From contig JAFBJZ010000377.1 of the NCBI GenBank assembly GCA_016785225.1, positions 1,488,001-1,552,000 on the forward strand: DNA of 64,000 nt. The letters run 5' to 3'. This document shows positions 12,828 to 25,803 of the stretch, piece by piece. The notes under the pieces were generated by a model. The model searched no databases. It saw nothing but the letters and a program-made list of their open reading frames with translations, and was not told the DNA's origin. Every line of letters starts with the position of its first letter. Positions within the stretch are counted from its first letter, which is position 1. The position numbers and the translations under genes were made by a program. This DNA is from Psettodes erumei. Taxonomy: Eukaryota > Chordata > Actinopteri > Pleuronectiformes > Psettodidae.

Positions 12828-15800
12828 TGGTGGTTCTCTGTGTTGTTGTTTTTGATGTTTTTTTTATTATTTAATTCTATTCTTCTGACAAACCCTCTCT
12901 CGGGGTTGTTGAGATGTCGGCCTCTCCCAGTGTTCACTGAAAAACAAGCTTTGTATGTATTTATGTCTTTTTGTGCTGTCTATTTTTTTTTTTGAACGGT
13001 TGACACTAAAGTTGTCTTAACAGCAGCAATACTGTTCTCCAGGTATTTTCCTCTTATCATGACAGAGTGGGAACTTCTCACCAAACCTTTACAATGGTGC
13101 TACACCTCCAGCCCGGCAGCAACCTCTACAGTGGAGACTCTGTTCTTCATGTACCAGCTCATCACGACTCATAATTTCAACCTCATCGGACCTACACAAC
13201 AACTCTCCTTTGTCTCTCTCTGTACTGACAGTATCTCTGCTTCTGCCTTTCTCTTTCACACGTCCTCCTCCCTTTTTTCCCACTCTGTCTATCAATCTTC
13301 TCTACCTCTTTCTGTCGCTCTCTCTCTCTTTCTCTCTCTCTCTGTGGTTCTTCTCTCACTATATCTTAGTGGCCCTTTTTGTCACAGCAATTCAAACTCA
13401 GGAATAAAAAAAGAAATCCTCTGAATGTTCAACCTGATTCATGAAAAATGAGAATACAGTTTCTGTACACGAGGAAGTTACGATGCAGTTAGACTGTAAA
13501 ATGTTCATATGCAAAAATGTCTTCAAGCGTCTCACATTTGTATTTCTGTACAGGAGAACTTTGTACAGGCTGCAACCGAAAACATTCCTCCTTTGCCTTC
13601 CTCAGCACTGAATTGAAAGGAAAAACAAAAGAAAGGTTTTTGCAGGTGGTTAAATGACTATTTTTATTTCCCACTCATCAGCAATACCATTGTATTTGGA
13701 TGTTGTAACAGTGACTGACTTTCAAGTGCTTGTCTGGCAGAAATGTATATAGTATGGAGCATGATGACTGTAACAGTGATTTTTGTACAGGTAGAGGCTT
13801 AGATGTTTCTTTTTCACCGGGGTTATATCAAGCACCTTTTTGCTAAGGGAAAATCTTTGCTCTGCTGTTTCCTGTCCTGCCTAACGAATATTCCCCATCA
13901 TGGTGGGTGTTCTTATACTCAGGAAATCAGCTTGATACACACAGAGACACTCACACACAGCACACACAGACACATGCGTCAACACATGTAAAAAAAAAAA
14001 AATTAGCCCCATGCATGTATAAAAGTTAGACATTCAAGATGTATTTGTAATGCGAGGCTCAGGCCAGCTCCTCTCCACCTATGACTCCTCTTTAAATGTG
14101 AAAAAACAAGAGTTTTGCCTTGTGTTTTTTGGAGTAAAGCTTATTTCTTATCAGTATTTAAAGATGCTATTTGTGTACACTCTCGCAGACGTGCTTTGGG
14201 TTTCTTCAGTGTTGTCATTTGATGCCATTTGACAGAGCAAAGTGCAGACAACATCTACACAACAGATGCTTAAATTTTTTTTCCAAACTAATCCTGAGTA
14301 AGACAGACACCTCCAGAGAAAAGGTTAAAAAAAAAAAAAAAAACAATGAATTTGACTTTATTCCGGCACTTTGTTTCAGGCCACAGAGCCATTTAGCACT
14401 TCAATGAGGGTCTTCATGTTTGGTTCAGATCCTTTAAAAGGCTGAGATTGGAGCACTTAAATTGGCACTTGATGAGGAAACATTTTGTTAATACAGTTAT
14501 ATGAATATGAATATAACTACAGTCAGAAAAATATATCTCTATGAAGAAGACGTATCTGAAACCTAAATGCAAAAGGAATCTAATGTTTTGGTATGAGTGT
14601 TCACACCTTGTATTTGTATTTCTTTAGGACTTAAATAAGCTAATTCAGAATTCAGTTGACGTGAAAGCAGTGTATGTGTTGTCAGAATGATTGAGCAACA
14701 TTCATATAAGATAGTAACATGTTTGCCCTAATTGTGCATTTGTTTGAACATCTACTTTGTGACGTGCATGCATGCCGCCTATAGCTATGAGCCTAGTTAG
14801 TTTGTCCAGTTTCTGTTTGCCTCGCAAGTTCTCTCTGGAGCAGTCTGCTTTTAAAATGATTTTTATTTAGGTTATTTAGGTTTTATATTTCTATGTATAA
14901 ATGAGCTGAATTATCTCAACTCTCACTGGAGGCAGGCTTTAAAGTACAAGCAGGGCCAAGCTCTAGTACAAAGGTGGAATTCAATTGGAATGTGAAGCTT
15001 TATTTGTTGCTCTTTAACGCCCCAATCCAAAATGGTGCTCATGTTAGCTCAGCAGAGAGCCCAAGCTAACGTCACCTGTGGGCTAGCCACTGTTCTGCTA
15101 GCTCCTGTAACTTGAATCTCATTGAGCATTTCACTGTCTGATGATTGCTATCCATTGTACCATACATGACAAAAATTGTGTATTAAAATTCAAACCCTTT
15201 GTGATTTTAACAAAGTTAAGATACAATAAATTTGTAAGCATACAAAGAGAGAGTTACGTGTCCCCCTCCTGGTCACTGTGTTACTAAAAATGTAGACCAG
15301 CAACATAAACCTTGTTGTGTCGTTTAAGTGCAACCTTTAATGAGCATTATTTGCTTTGCTAAAATCACAAATGGTGCTAATTCTAACAGAAAGTGCTCCT
15401 TAAATACTCCTTTTTCTGAGAATATGGAAAGAAAACACCTTATTGTTATATTTAGCAGGTCTCACATTGGCACTACTGAGCTAGCCTAACAGTTAGACAC
15501 ACCCCCTGACCTGCTCCTTCACCTTATTTAGTGATGGTGCATGACATGGGAGGCTGAATGTGTTGTTGGCTCCTGAAGATTACAAGCCACATTTTTTTTT
15601 ATCCAGAAAAAAATCTATGTGAACATTTTGTGGCCAAGTACATCTGGGATTGGGGCTTTAAAGATTGGATAAAACATTTTGAATTTCTACCCCTGGCTTT
15701 TACTGATGTAAATTTTCGGGTTTAAACCAGTAGTTTAGAATGAGCTGATGATGAGCTCACATGTGAGACTGTTTGTCTTATACAGCCGAACAGAGTATCT

Positions 15801-17213
15801 CTTAAGTGTATTTTATAAACCTGTCTTTAAATTGTTAAAAGACTGGTCTCTATTTTGTTGAGTACATAGACCCACACACGAACAAACACATACACACATA
15901 CACATACAGTATATTCACATAATACACAGTGCATACACACAGCCTGAGTGTGGAGCAGTGGATATTCTTTGTCGACTGGTGTGGTTTCTCCTGTTTGTTC
16001 AGCCTTTTTGTTTTCTTTTTTCTTCTTTTCTTACTGTTTGTGCTCTTTTCATTCTTGTATGCATATTTACTGAAGCCAAACAGTATTTAGCCATGTGGTG
16101 ATCCTACCATGTTAAAGCCAGAAATTCACATGGATGATTTAGGCTACAGAAGCTTCTTCTCTTCAAAATTATGTGACATTTTCTTTGTGTGCTTTTTTTT
16201 CATTTGCTTGATCTTAAATTGAGGAACCCTTGTGTTGCATTGGAGAGCACGCACTCTTTGTTTTCTGTCTGGAGAAAATGAATCCATGAAGTTTGTTGTA
16301 GCAATTGTAACAATGGACCCACTGCATCTCTTCAGATGTGGTAATAATACTACAGTGACATTCTTGTTCATGCATAGCAGACTTTCTGTTACCATAACGT
16401 ACCTACTAATTCAACATAGCAAACTCTTGGACTTCCACAGAGGATGAAGTGAACAGACATCACTGAATCATGCTCTCCAGACAGAAAAGCTTCCTTTTTT
16501 TGTCCTGAACTCTGACCTCTTTTAGTTTTGCTGCATGCTCCAATACTGACTGTTTTGTCAAACTACAATCCTCCATCCATCCTCAGCTTCAATGATGAGA
16601 CGAGTTAATATCAGCAATGTCAACATCTTGATTATTACTTAAAAAATCTCTGTTTTACACCCTGTAGACTATTAAAACTGTTGTTTTAAGGATCAGTACA
16701 CTGAAATTACAAAATGAAAATCTCACTTACTTCTTGTGGCATCTCGTCATGCTGATAGTTTTAGTTTTATTGGTTATTTCTGTCCAGGTTTTGGTACATC
16801 TGCCTCTTGAAATTTCTGTCTCCATTGTAATACAAATGGAGGATTATGTTTATGGTGTTTACATCACTGAAATACTTCAATTCAATAACAAATTCAGCAA
16901 AAACACCAAATTTTTTTATTAACAATACCCCATACCTCTGGAAATGTTGTAGTTTTTCTTAGTTTCACTAACTTAAATAAAATCAAATTTCCAGATGCCT
17001 CTATTGCACTGTGGTGAAATCTGGAACATTATCAGAGCTTTGGCAAATGACATCAAAGTGATATAAGTGAGAAAATATGTTTTTGTCATTTGGGTGAACT
17101 GACCCTTTAGTGGCTCAGGGTAGCAAGCATGCGCATCTTTTCTCCATTTCATGCAGAAGCTCAGCAGTAGACATTTTTTGACCTGCTTTTTAAAAAATGA
17201 TTTGTTGATATCA

Positions 17214-17698
17214 TTTAAAGCTGCATTAATTGATTTCTGACCATTTGGGGCAGCAAAGCAAGCAAGCTGAAAAGAACAATACTATATGGTTGCCATGATG
17301 AATATGTTAGCAAACTGTTGCTTACTTACACAGCCAGAAACAGTCAAGTCTGTGTCCACCCGGTCAATGTAAGGCCAATATTCAGGCTCCTTTTAGCTCT
17401 GTTTTGGTCTCCACCAACTCGAGAGAAAAAAAATATGTGGCTTTTTAGATGTTAAATGCCCCACTATAGCTAGCAGCTTTTTGTTTCTTTCTTTTGCTGA
17501 AAACAGCTGCCCGCTGCTACTGCAAATGAGATCAATGAAAACAGAGTTTGCTGGTTGTGAAGCTTAAAGAGGCTGAAAAGCTCTTCAGAGCTGAAGGGAT
17601 AGTGCAGAGCTGGTGATAATTTTGTGCTGTTTCGTCCCACTGAACATCGTCATTGGATTTCTTGTTCACATACAAATATTGATTAGTGCAACTTTAAA
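17214..17698. mobile_element. MITE-like element with terminal inverted repeats in the bach2 3'UTR
   Basis: The left end TTTAAAGCTGCATTAATTGAT and the reverse complement of the right end (TTTAAAGTTGCACTAATCAAT) agree at most positions over about 20 bases. The interior has no coding capacity. Its text ('ggtctccaccaact', 'gctgcccgctgct') resembles a dispersed repeat common in percomorph fish. I could not identify a clean target duplication, so the superfamily is open. Confidence 0.6.
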
Positions 17699-18822
17699 AT
17701 GATGTAACTCTAAGCACAAAAAATACCTAAAATGATTTGATGAATTTGGTGCTTAGATATGAGGAATCCATCAGGTTACCTTGCGCAGGCCAGACCCTTT
17801 TTTTGTTTATAGTCATTACGACAGATTGATTTAAGTGAACAATTTTGCTGTTATTGTAACTCTGTAATTGAATGCTCTTACCTTTTTGCTGTGTATTTGT
17901 CTCTCTCTTTTTTAGTTAAACTTTATTTTGTTGTTGCTGCTTCTCTGAAACAAACACTGGCTTTTCAACTCCAAAGGTTGTTCGATAAAAGAATATGAAC
18001 AAAGAAAACATGCCTTTTTCACAGACTGCTCAACTTTATTAAAAAAAAATCGGGTACCCTGGTTGAATGCGCAGGTAAAGATCATTGAAGAAAAAATATG
18101 AAAATGGAATATGTTTACAAACAGGGGTCATGTCACGTATGATCAATTTTTGCCATGTAAAAATCACTTGGTTCAATTCGACTGGTTCTTGGTGTTCTGT
18201 GAAAGAGACAAAGAATGAGTTTCCTCACCTTGTCTTTAATCCAACTTTTGGGATGGGTTAGCATTATATGAATACAAGTGCACCTCCGATATTTGCCTTA
18301 GAACGTGCAGAGGCCATAGTTCACATTCAAGTGAAGTGAGTGTATGCAGGGGCCTGGGCCCCCATCCCTGAGTCACCAGTGCGGACTTTCTCACACTTAT
18401 CTACCTGTGAAATCCTTCATACCTCTCATAACTGGTCAATGACTGTATCAGCAAACTGCATCAGGTGTTTTTTCTACATGCTTTTTACACAGATTATATG
18501 GATTATTGTATTAGTCGATTTTGGTGCATCATTTTTAATGTAATAGCTCTTAAACTTGTAGTTCAAGGTGTTGTTTTTTTCTTTCATTTTTCTAGATGAC
18601 TGTTTTGTGTTAATATTGTCAATTCAAAATAGCTGTTATTTGCTTATTCTATACTAAGAGTTCTTACCTTTATAATTTTTAAATGCTACATGACCCTAAT
18701 TAATTAAAATGACTTAATAACCATTGTAAATACTGTATTGTGCAAACCCAATTTTCATTAATTTCAATTGCTAGTGTTATCTAAATGACTTTTTTTTGTC
18801 TAGACACCATTTCTCTTTATGA

Positions 18823-18828
18823 AATAAA
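18823..18828 (+). terminator. Candidate distal polyadenylation signal of bach2 (AATAAA)
   Basis: Canonical AATAAA followed about 20 bases later by a GTGTTTT / poly-T stretch, as expected of a cleavage site downstream element. It is the last good hexamer before the repeat-rich intergenic DNA. Confidence 0.45.
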
Positions 18829-19746
18829 GAAACATGCATATCACAATTGTGTTTTGCGAATGCTTTTTTTTATGAAATGTTGTTCAGTTCTATTAACTGA
18901 TGTTTAGTTAAATAACTGAATTAAAGTAGCCTCCTGAGGGGCAGAGCATCGACAATTAATGATAAACTATTATAAACTAGAAAAAGCAATTTCTGAAGAA
19001 ATTGGGGTGTTGTTATAATTATTGTTATTGCTCCAGTTGAATACTTAACTTTCAGTGTATAAAATATATGCGCAGACTTGTGTTGAGGAGTTAAATTTTT
19101 AACTATATAAACAGGAGGTGGGAGTACATGCAGTTTGAGGAATTCTTCCTGAAATACCTGAACTTTCTGTGGAGTAGCAATATCAGATTATTATTCAAAG
19201 TAGAGTATTTTATTATTTATAGTATTATTTACTGAAATCATGTCTGCAGGGGATCTTAATGCACAGCTAAATCAACATCACAGTACTTGTGCTGGTGTCT
19301 GTATCGCACACCTTTGTGTCAGTTTACCTAACTGTAAAAAGATGTGTGTGGAAAAGAAAATTCTATAATGAGAGTAAAATAACCCATTTTCTTTAACAAC
19401 TGTTTGGTTTTAATTAAAAAAGCATGACAACATAAATATAGAAGTTCAACAAATAAACTAATCCTCCTGACAAATCAGGTTAGGTTTATGTAACAGGTGC
19501 CGTAATTTATGTAATCAGGTGGACATAAAGAATTTGCTTTAAAGTCTCATGGCACTTTTTTATAATGTTGGTTTAAGAAATAAAGGAGAAGTTACAGTTG
19601 AAAATCTGGTATCCTGGACATGATGAAGCACTTAACATAATACTGAGAACATGTTTGACGTTTTTAATGATTCTCTGAATCAGAGCCTTTTTCTTTGGTG
19701 CTGATCCTTGTTCACCAGAAGTATTAACATGATAGATGGCCCCATA

Positions 19747-21194
19747 CAGTGGGGAAAATAAGTATTCACAGTATCATACACTGCTGATCTTGCAGAATGG
19801 AGGTCTGTAATTTTTATCTTTAGGTACACTTCAACTGTTAGAGACAGAATCTTTAAAAAAAATGCACGTACACAAAAAACACATTGTATGATTTTTAAAT
19901 TATTAATTTGCATTGTATTGCATGAAATAAGTCTTTGATGCAATAGAAAAAGAAAACTTAATATTTGGTACAGAAACCTTTGTTTACAATTACAGAGTTC
20001 AGAGTTTCCTGTAGTTCTTGACCAGGTTTGCACACACTGCAGCAGGGATTTTGGCTCACTCCATACAGATCTTCTCCAATTTTCAGCTCCCTCCATCCAT
20101 TTTATATTGGGTTCAGGTCTGGAGACTGGCTAAGCCACTCCAGGACCTTGAAGTGCTTCTTATAGACCACTCCTTAGTTGCCCAGGCTGTGTGTTGTGGG
20201 TCATTGTCATGCTGGAAGACCCAGCCACAACCCATCTTCAATGCTCTTCCTGAGGGAAGGAGGTTGTTGTCCAAAATCTCACGATGTTACGGCCCCATCC
20301 AACCTCCCCCTCAGTACGATGTTTCCACCCCCATGCTTCACGGTTGGGATGGTGTTCTTGGGTTGTATTCATCCTTCTTATTCCTCCAAACATGCAGAGT
20401 GGAGTTTAAACCAAAAAGCTCTATTTTGGTCTCATCTGACCACATGACCTTCTCCCATGTCTCCTCTGGATCATCCAGATGCTCATTGGCAAACCTCAGA
20501 CAGGCCTGGATGTGTGCAGGCTTGAACAGGAGGACCTTGCGTGCACTGCAGGATTTTAATCCATGATGGTGTAGTGTGTTACTAATGGTAACCTTTGAGA
20601 CTGTGGTCCCAGCCCTCTTCAGATCATTGACCAGGTCCTCCAGTGTAGTTCTGGGGCGATCCCTCACCTTTCTCATGATCATTGATACCTCACGAGGTGA
20701 GATCTTGCATGGAGTCGTCATGACAGTCATCTTGAGTTTCTTCAATTTTCTAATAATTGCACAGTTGTTGCCTTTTCACCAAGCTGCATGTCTATTGTCG
20801 CCCATCCCAGCCCAGCCTCCCAGACAATTTTATCCCTGGTGTCGTTAGACAGCTCTTTGGTCTTGCCCATGTTGGAGAGGTTGGAGTCCGATTGATTTAA
20901 TGTGTGGACAAATTTAAACGGGTACAATTAATACAGGTAATGAGTGGAGAATAGGAGGGCTTCTTAAAGACAAACTAACAGGTCTGTGAGTTTCAGAATT
21001 CTTGCTGGTTGGTAGGTGATCAAATACTTATTTCATGCAATAAAATGCAAATTAATAATTTAAATACAATGTGTTTTTCTGGATTTTTTGTTTAATTCTG
21101 TCTCTCACAGTTGAAGTGTACCTACGATAAAAATTACAGACCTCTCCATTCTTTGCAAGATCGGCAGTGAATCAAATATTTATTTTCTCCACTG
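19747..21194 (-). mobile_element. Tc1/mariner transposon, degenerate, inserted in a coding exon
   Basis: The ends are inverted repeats beginning CAGTGGGGAAAATAAGTATT (left) and CAGTGGAGAAAATAAATATT (right, reverse complement). Each is flanked by a TA (19745-19746, 21195-21196), the target duplicated by Tc1 elements. The long terminal repeats (about 200 bp each) contain internal 'aaataagt(a/c)tttgat' copies, an IR/DR arrangement. A transposase relic lies between them on the minus strand. The element is 1448 bp, close to a full-length Tc1 of about 1.6 kb, so it has lost some internal sequence. Confidence 0.92.
20000..20868 (-). pseudogene. Tc1-family transposase, decayed
   Basis: Reading the minus strand from about 20868, the frame opens with MGKTKELSNDTRDKIV, the typical N-terminus of this Tc1 group. 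It shifts frame near 20745, continues through the helix-turn-helix region, and reaches VMWSDETKIELFGLNST near 20430-20390, where SDE holds the first catalytic aspartate of the DDE triad. Further frame changes follow, and the characteristic tail (WRRSVWSEPKSLLQCVQTW) is recognisable at 20010-20080. With several frame breaks and a deletion near 20105 the protein cannot be made. Confidence 0.88.
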
Positions 21195-22129
21195 TATATA
21201 TGTCCACATGCGCAAGTCCATCTTCATTAACTGATGTCATTTTCAGGGGACGATCCAGTCTCTTCAGCAGCTTGTTTTTGATATGACGGCCCAGCTGTAA
21301 ACTGTACAAATGAACCTGGCCTCTCTTGGACCTGTGAGGAGTGAGAAAATCAGAAATGAAGTTTAAAAAAAAAAAATCATACACATGATTAAAAAAAGTT
21401 ACTTCTTGAACAACTGAGATTTGAGTGATTTGAGAAATGATTCTTAGATAGAAACATACATCAGCTTCTCAACTGCCACTTCTTGGTAGATCTGCTGGTA
21501 TTCTTCGATGGAGTGGTTGTGTATTCTTACAGGACCAGGGTGGCTGCTGGGGGGCACATTACAGACTGCTGGCAGGTCTGCAGGTGAGATGGTCTGAAGA
21601 ACTGGAACCAAATCCAACTTCCCCTGAGGTTCAGCAAGAGGTCTGAATGGATGGGGCTCAGAGCTGCACTTCCTCTTCTGGGAAGGGTTGTAGGGCCTCA
21701 AGCCTGAATGCTGCACCCAGGGAAGGTCAGCATCAAAACATATTAACAACAAACTTTTACAATCTCACAACAGGATAATCTACATCAGATGAACTACAGA
21801 TGACTACTTTGTCGAGGTCGAAGTTCCATTAGGCTGCAAGAAGAGTTTCATATAAACAATGACCTTTTTCTCTTAATAATAGTGTCAAATACAGTGAGTG
21901 ATGTGATCTTTTCTTTGAAGTGCTTTCAAACTAAATGTCTAACCTGGTCGTTCCTGCAGCATGGACACTTGCTGAAGCGTCTGCTTCTCCACAGCCTCTC
22001 ACTGGCGAGCAGAGATTCTCTTCCTCAAGCCATCATGATCCCTGAGGTGGACAGGAACACACACATTAGAAAGAGGTCCAGCTACAAGTTCAGTTCAACC
22101 AAGTGTGGCAGAGTGGTGTAGTAAGTTGC

Positions 22130-23080
22130 CTCGAAGACGCAACAGGGGGAATTTCATCCCCGGAAATTATTAAATTGGGAGTTTACTATTTTCGTATAGG
22201 TGATTCATTTTAGATCAATAAGCAAGTATGCAAGACATAGGTTCTATAATAAATTCCATTTGGGCAGAGGACGTGTTCAATTAATAATAATAATTCATTA
22301 GACAAAATTTGAAAAAGAAACAAAAAAAGGTAATTAGCTAAAAATGTCAGCCACAAGGGCATAAACTAATAACCAATGGCACAGGAAGGAACCAAAGGAA
22401 CCAAAAAGGAGTTTAAAAACATGGCTGGGGCTTACCAAGGCAGCAGAGATCAAACCAAGGAAAGGGAATTCACAACAAAAGAAAACCACCCGTGACACAG
22501 CAGAGTGTGAGGAAAGCCCACCCCCAGGGGAGTGGACTGCTGCCTGGACCCCCAGCACCTGTCAAGTAAAAGAAAAGAAAATTAACACACAGCGAAGAAA
22601 GACAATACGAAAGCCCTGGTGGTGACAATAAAATCTAACAAAATCACATGAGCACCAAATTAATATTCACAGAATAATGAAATACAAAATAACTAATTTA
22701 ATTCTTAAACACAAATCAAGGTAGAAAATAACTAGATAAGTAAGGAGAATAATTAAACAAAACAAAATACACACAAAAAATAAGAAAATGACCTACCAAA
22801 ACAGAATTAAACACTGAGTGGCAGGAGCCGAAGTCACCACACAGCCAGCAGGACAGCTAAACAGTAAAGCATCAGCTGTGAAGCAGCAACGTTCAAACAG
22901 TAGCTGAAACAATAACCAAAGCAGCAGCTGTATTTAGGGGGCAGTGGCCAGTGACGAGCCACACACCTCTACAGCCTCTACAAAAAGGGCATAAATGATC
23001 TTTATTACCAAACCTGGTGAATTATTAATTATTTTAAGGTGAGTGTCATTCATGATTATTAAATACTAGCGGGCGCCGGC
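22130..23080. other. A-rich intergenic stretch, nothing recognised
   Basis: The stretch is AT-rich with many 'aaaat' runs. No splice-bounded coding segment, RNA gene or clear repeat end is visible. Confidence 0.6.
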
Positions 23081-23301
23081 ACAGCCTCCCTGACGATTGG
23101 AGGGAAAAGCTGGCCTGTGGCTTTACTTTACTGCAGAAGGAGCAATCGACATGTCAGTCAGCTGAGAGTCAGTAGCAAAGTTGTTAAAGATAGGCAGACA
23201 ACACCGACTCACCAAGGGAAATGAGAAGCGACCACCCCGGGCTCCGAGTGGGTCAAGCAGGACCTCCAAACCAACAGCAAGCTGCTCGCACACACACACA
23301 C

Positions 23302-23413
23302 ACACCAGCATCACCAGTGTGCACACAGCACCGACTGCGCACTTGAATTGAGAGGGTATACTGGCAGAGCACATTACCTTTTGAATGACAGTGAAGCATG
23401 TTGGCGGCCAGGC
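23302..23413. repeat. Direct repeat block R1, copy 1 (copy 2 at 25800-25911)
   Basis: About 110 bases beginning 'accagc(a/g)tcaccagtgtgc' and ending near 'gtgaagcatgttgg' are almost identical at the two sites, and both follow a CA microsatellite. They flank the gypsy relic and probably derive from it or its LTR. Confidence 0.8.
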
Positions 23414-25760
23414 TGTTTTGATTAATTCTAGTTAGAAATGTTGTAGAAGCCACCGTGGTGCATCTGATTAAAATGCAAGACGATGTACAGGTCCAGAGTA
23501 TTTATTGTAGAAGTTGTGGAGTTCACAGTTGGGAGGTTATGGTCATTGTGTCCTTGCAAAGTTATGATAAAGTTGTGCTTGTTGTAAAGTTGTGTCCTTA
23601 CGTTGTGGTTTCTATAAAATAAACACATACAGCAGTGCCCTTAGAAATCTGTACATAGTGACTACAGTATTAACATGGCTAATTATAATTTGGCACACAT
23701 GAAAAATTAGCTAACCAGACAGTACTACATGAAATGACTAAATATACACATACATGTTGTTATATTAACACACTACGCCATAACAGACTATAAACTACTG
23801 AATTAGAAGCATTATCACTCACACGGCAGTAATAAGGTTATCAAATTCTAACTCCTACACGCGATTACCGCGGCAACTGCATTACAAGCTATAAATGGAA
23901 ACTTCTGCAAAATATGTGGACATTCTTCATAACAGTCTGCAAATCTAACATTCAACAGGTCACACACAAACAAGAATGTCAAAAACTTAGAGTATCTGAA
24001 CACACAAGATGCTGAATGACACAAACAGTCCAGGAAAGACAAGGGGTTCCCTTCTGACTTTCTCCCTCTCCATCCACTAGCGTCTGTGCACACACCCTCA
24101 GACTTGCACTCCAATTAACATACACAGGTGCTGCGACGAGGGGGTGCATGCACAGGACACATGGACGGCAGGAGGTTACCTGGTCACGTGAATAGTCCCT
24201 AGTCCTTCACAACACAGGCAATCACACCAAAATGCACACACTGCTCCACCACGCCAGGCTGCAGCCCCAGGAGTACCTGGCAGCGAATGTTTGACCAAAT
24301 CTGAACCAGGTACATACTGCTGTGACAGGGCATCAGCATTCTTATTGCTGCGGCCTGACTGATATTTTAAATCAAATTTAAAAGCAGCGAGTTGGGTAGC
24401 CCATCATTGCTCTGTGGCTTCCAATTTGGCAGATTGAAGATAGCTCAACTGGTTGTTGTCAGCGTAAACAAGACACTTGTGTCCCAACAAGATATTCCCC
24501 AAACTTTTCAGCTATGGTCCACTTAAGCGCAAGAAATTACAGCTTCATGGAACTGTAGTTGGACATATTGCACTCAGGGGGTCGAAGGCCTCTACTAGCA
24601 CAGGCAACAGGTCTTATGCTACTGTCTGTCTGTCTGCTGGGAGAGGACAGCCCCAAGGCCACCATAGCGAGCATTGATTTTTTTAAATGAAAGGGCGTGA
24701 AAAGTCAGCGTAGGGCAGCACAAGTGCTGCAACCAACCTTGACTTCAAGGCCTCGAAGCTTTTCTCACACTCAGGGGTCCATGCCTCGTCCAGAGACTGC
24801 CCCGAACCATTTTTTCACTTTGTTCCTGCCAGCTTTGTGAAGCCCTCAATGAAATACTGGTAATAGCTGGCAAACCCTAAGAAGAAGCGTAACTCTGCAA
24901 CCACTTTAACTTTTGCTGGGTCTGTGGAGACTCCCTGGCTGGAGATGATATGCCCCAAATAGCCAACCTGTTTTTGGAAATAGGAACACTTAATCAAGCT
25001 TAAATGAGCGTCACCTTCTGTCCTTCCTATTGAAACTGACCAAGGACCAATTTCAGCCACTGGAGATGTTGCTGAACAGAGAACGAGAAGACAATTATGT
25101 CATCCATTTAGGGGAGCAGGGACTGACCCTGCTGAGCACCAACTCTGGGGGGGCTCAAATAATGCCGCCTTTCCTGAAAACTGGTCGGGACAAGTGCTAG
25201 CCACCAATTTCATCTAGATATGCACACTGCCGTCTGACCCCGAACCCTCACAGTGCCAGTGGGGATCCTCGGCTCTTGGGCAGGAGAGTGGAGGTGCTCC
25301 TGCAAAACTTTCAGGACAGGACCAGGTGCCTGCAATACGGCAGGGGTGTCAAGAAGGGAAGGGCTGAATGTTCCAAAGAGCTCTCTATAGCATTAGCGAA
25401 TGACGTTCATCCCCAGGATTCCAGGGACAGAAGACCCAGCATCAGGGGGGTCTCTGACAACGAGGATCCCACATCGGGGCATGACCTTGCCACCAAGTGC
25501 TACACCAAGCTCCAAGTGGCCTATGTAGGAGATCGCTAGTCCATTAGCTGCTTTAGCATTAGCAGCTTTAGCCACCGACAAGAACGAAGGGGATCATAGC
25601 CCCAAGGTGTCAAGTGTGCCAGGAAAAAGCTTTCTGTGATGGTGGTCACCATGGAACCAGTGTCAACCAGACATGAAACCGTAATTCCCCCAATGGAGAG
25701 ATGGAATGGTTGGACAAGCGGCAATTAACTCAGCTGATGCACCTTCCTGTGAGCCTGTAG

Positions 25761-25761
<1 letters not shown>

Positions 25762-25802
<41 letters not shown>
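25762..25802. repeat. CA microsatellite
   Basis: About twenty uninterrupted CA units immediately before repeat block R1. A shorter CA run precedes the other copy of R1 near 23288-23303. Confidence 0.95.

Positions 25803-25803
<1 letters not shown>

Larger units (their letters stand above)
12828..18850 (+). other. bach2: Probable bach2 3' untranslated region
   Basis: No coding exon follows the TAG at 12825-12827, and the AT-rich sequence stays free of convincing frames until a good AATAAA at 18823-18828 followed by a GT/T-rich stretch. Earlier AATAAA hexamers at 13403-13408 and 15225-15230 could give shorter messages. BACH2 3'UTRs are known to be several kilobases long. Visible regulatory motifs include Pumilio-type TGTATATA (13744-13751) and TGTAAATA (18725-18732) and two AGCATTA heptamers (15343-15349, 18260-18266). 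A MITE-like element sits at 17214-17698. The exact end is inferred. Confidence 0.6.
19660..22041 (-). pseudogene. Relic of an unrecognised multi-exon gene, disrupted by Tc1 and a stop codon
   Basis: Three exons join in phase on the minus strand. Exon A is 22041-21944 (acceptor CTCAG, donor GTTAGA). Exon B is 21703-21460 (donor GTATGT). Exon C starts at 21331 (acceptor TCCTCACAG). The product includes GLRPYNPSQKRKCSSE, PVRIHNHSIEEYQQIYQEV and GQVHLYSLQLGRHIKNKLLK, which look like real conserved protein. Exon A has an in-frame TGA (TCA at 21999-22001 on +) between ISARQ and EAVEKQ. Exon C is split after HVDIY by the Tc1 element, and removing it with one TA restores the frame (GAIYHVN at 19746 and below). 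I do not recognise the family. Upstream exons were not found, so this may be a gene fragment or a lineage-specific pseudogene. Confidence 0.7.

Noticed and set aside
20018..20566. 182-codon open frame on the + strand
   Set aside because: It is the reverse complement of Tc1 transposase coding sequence.
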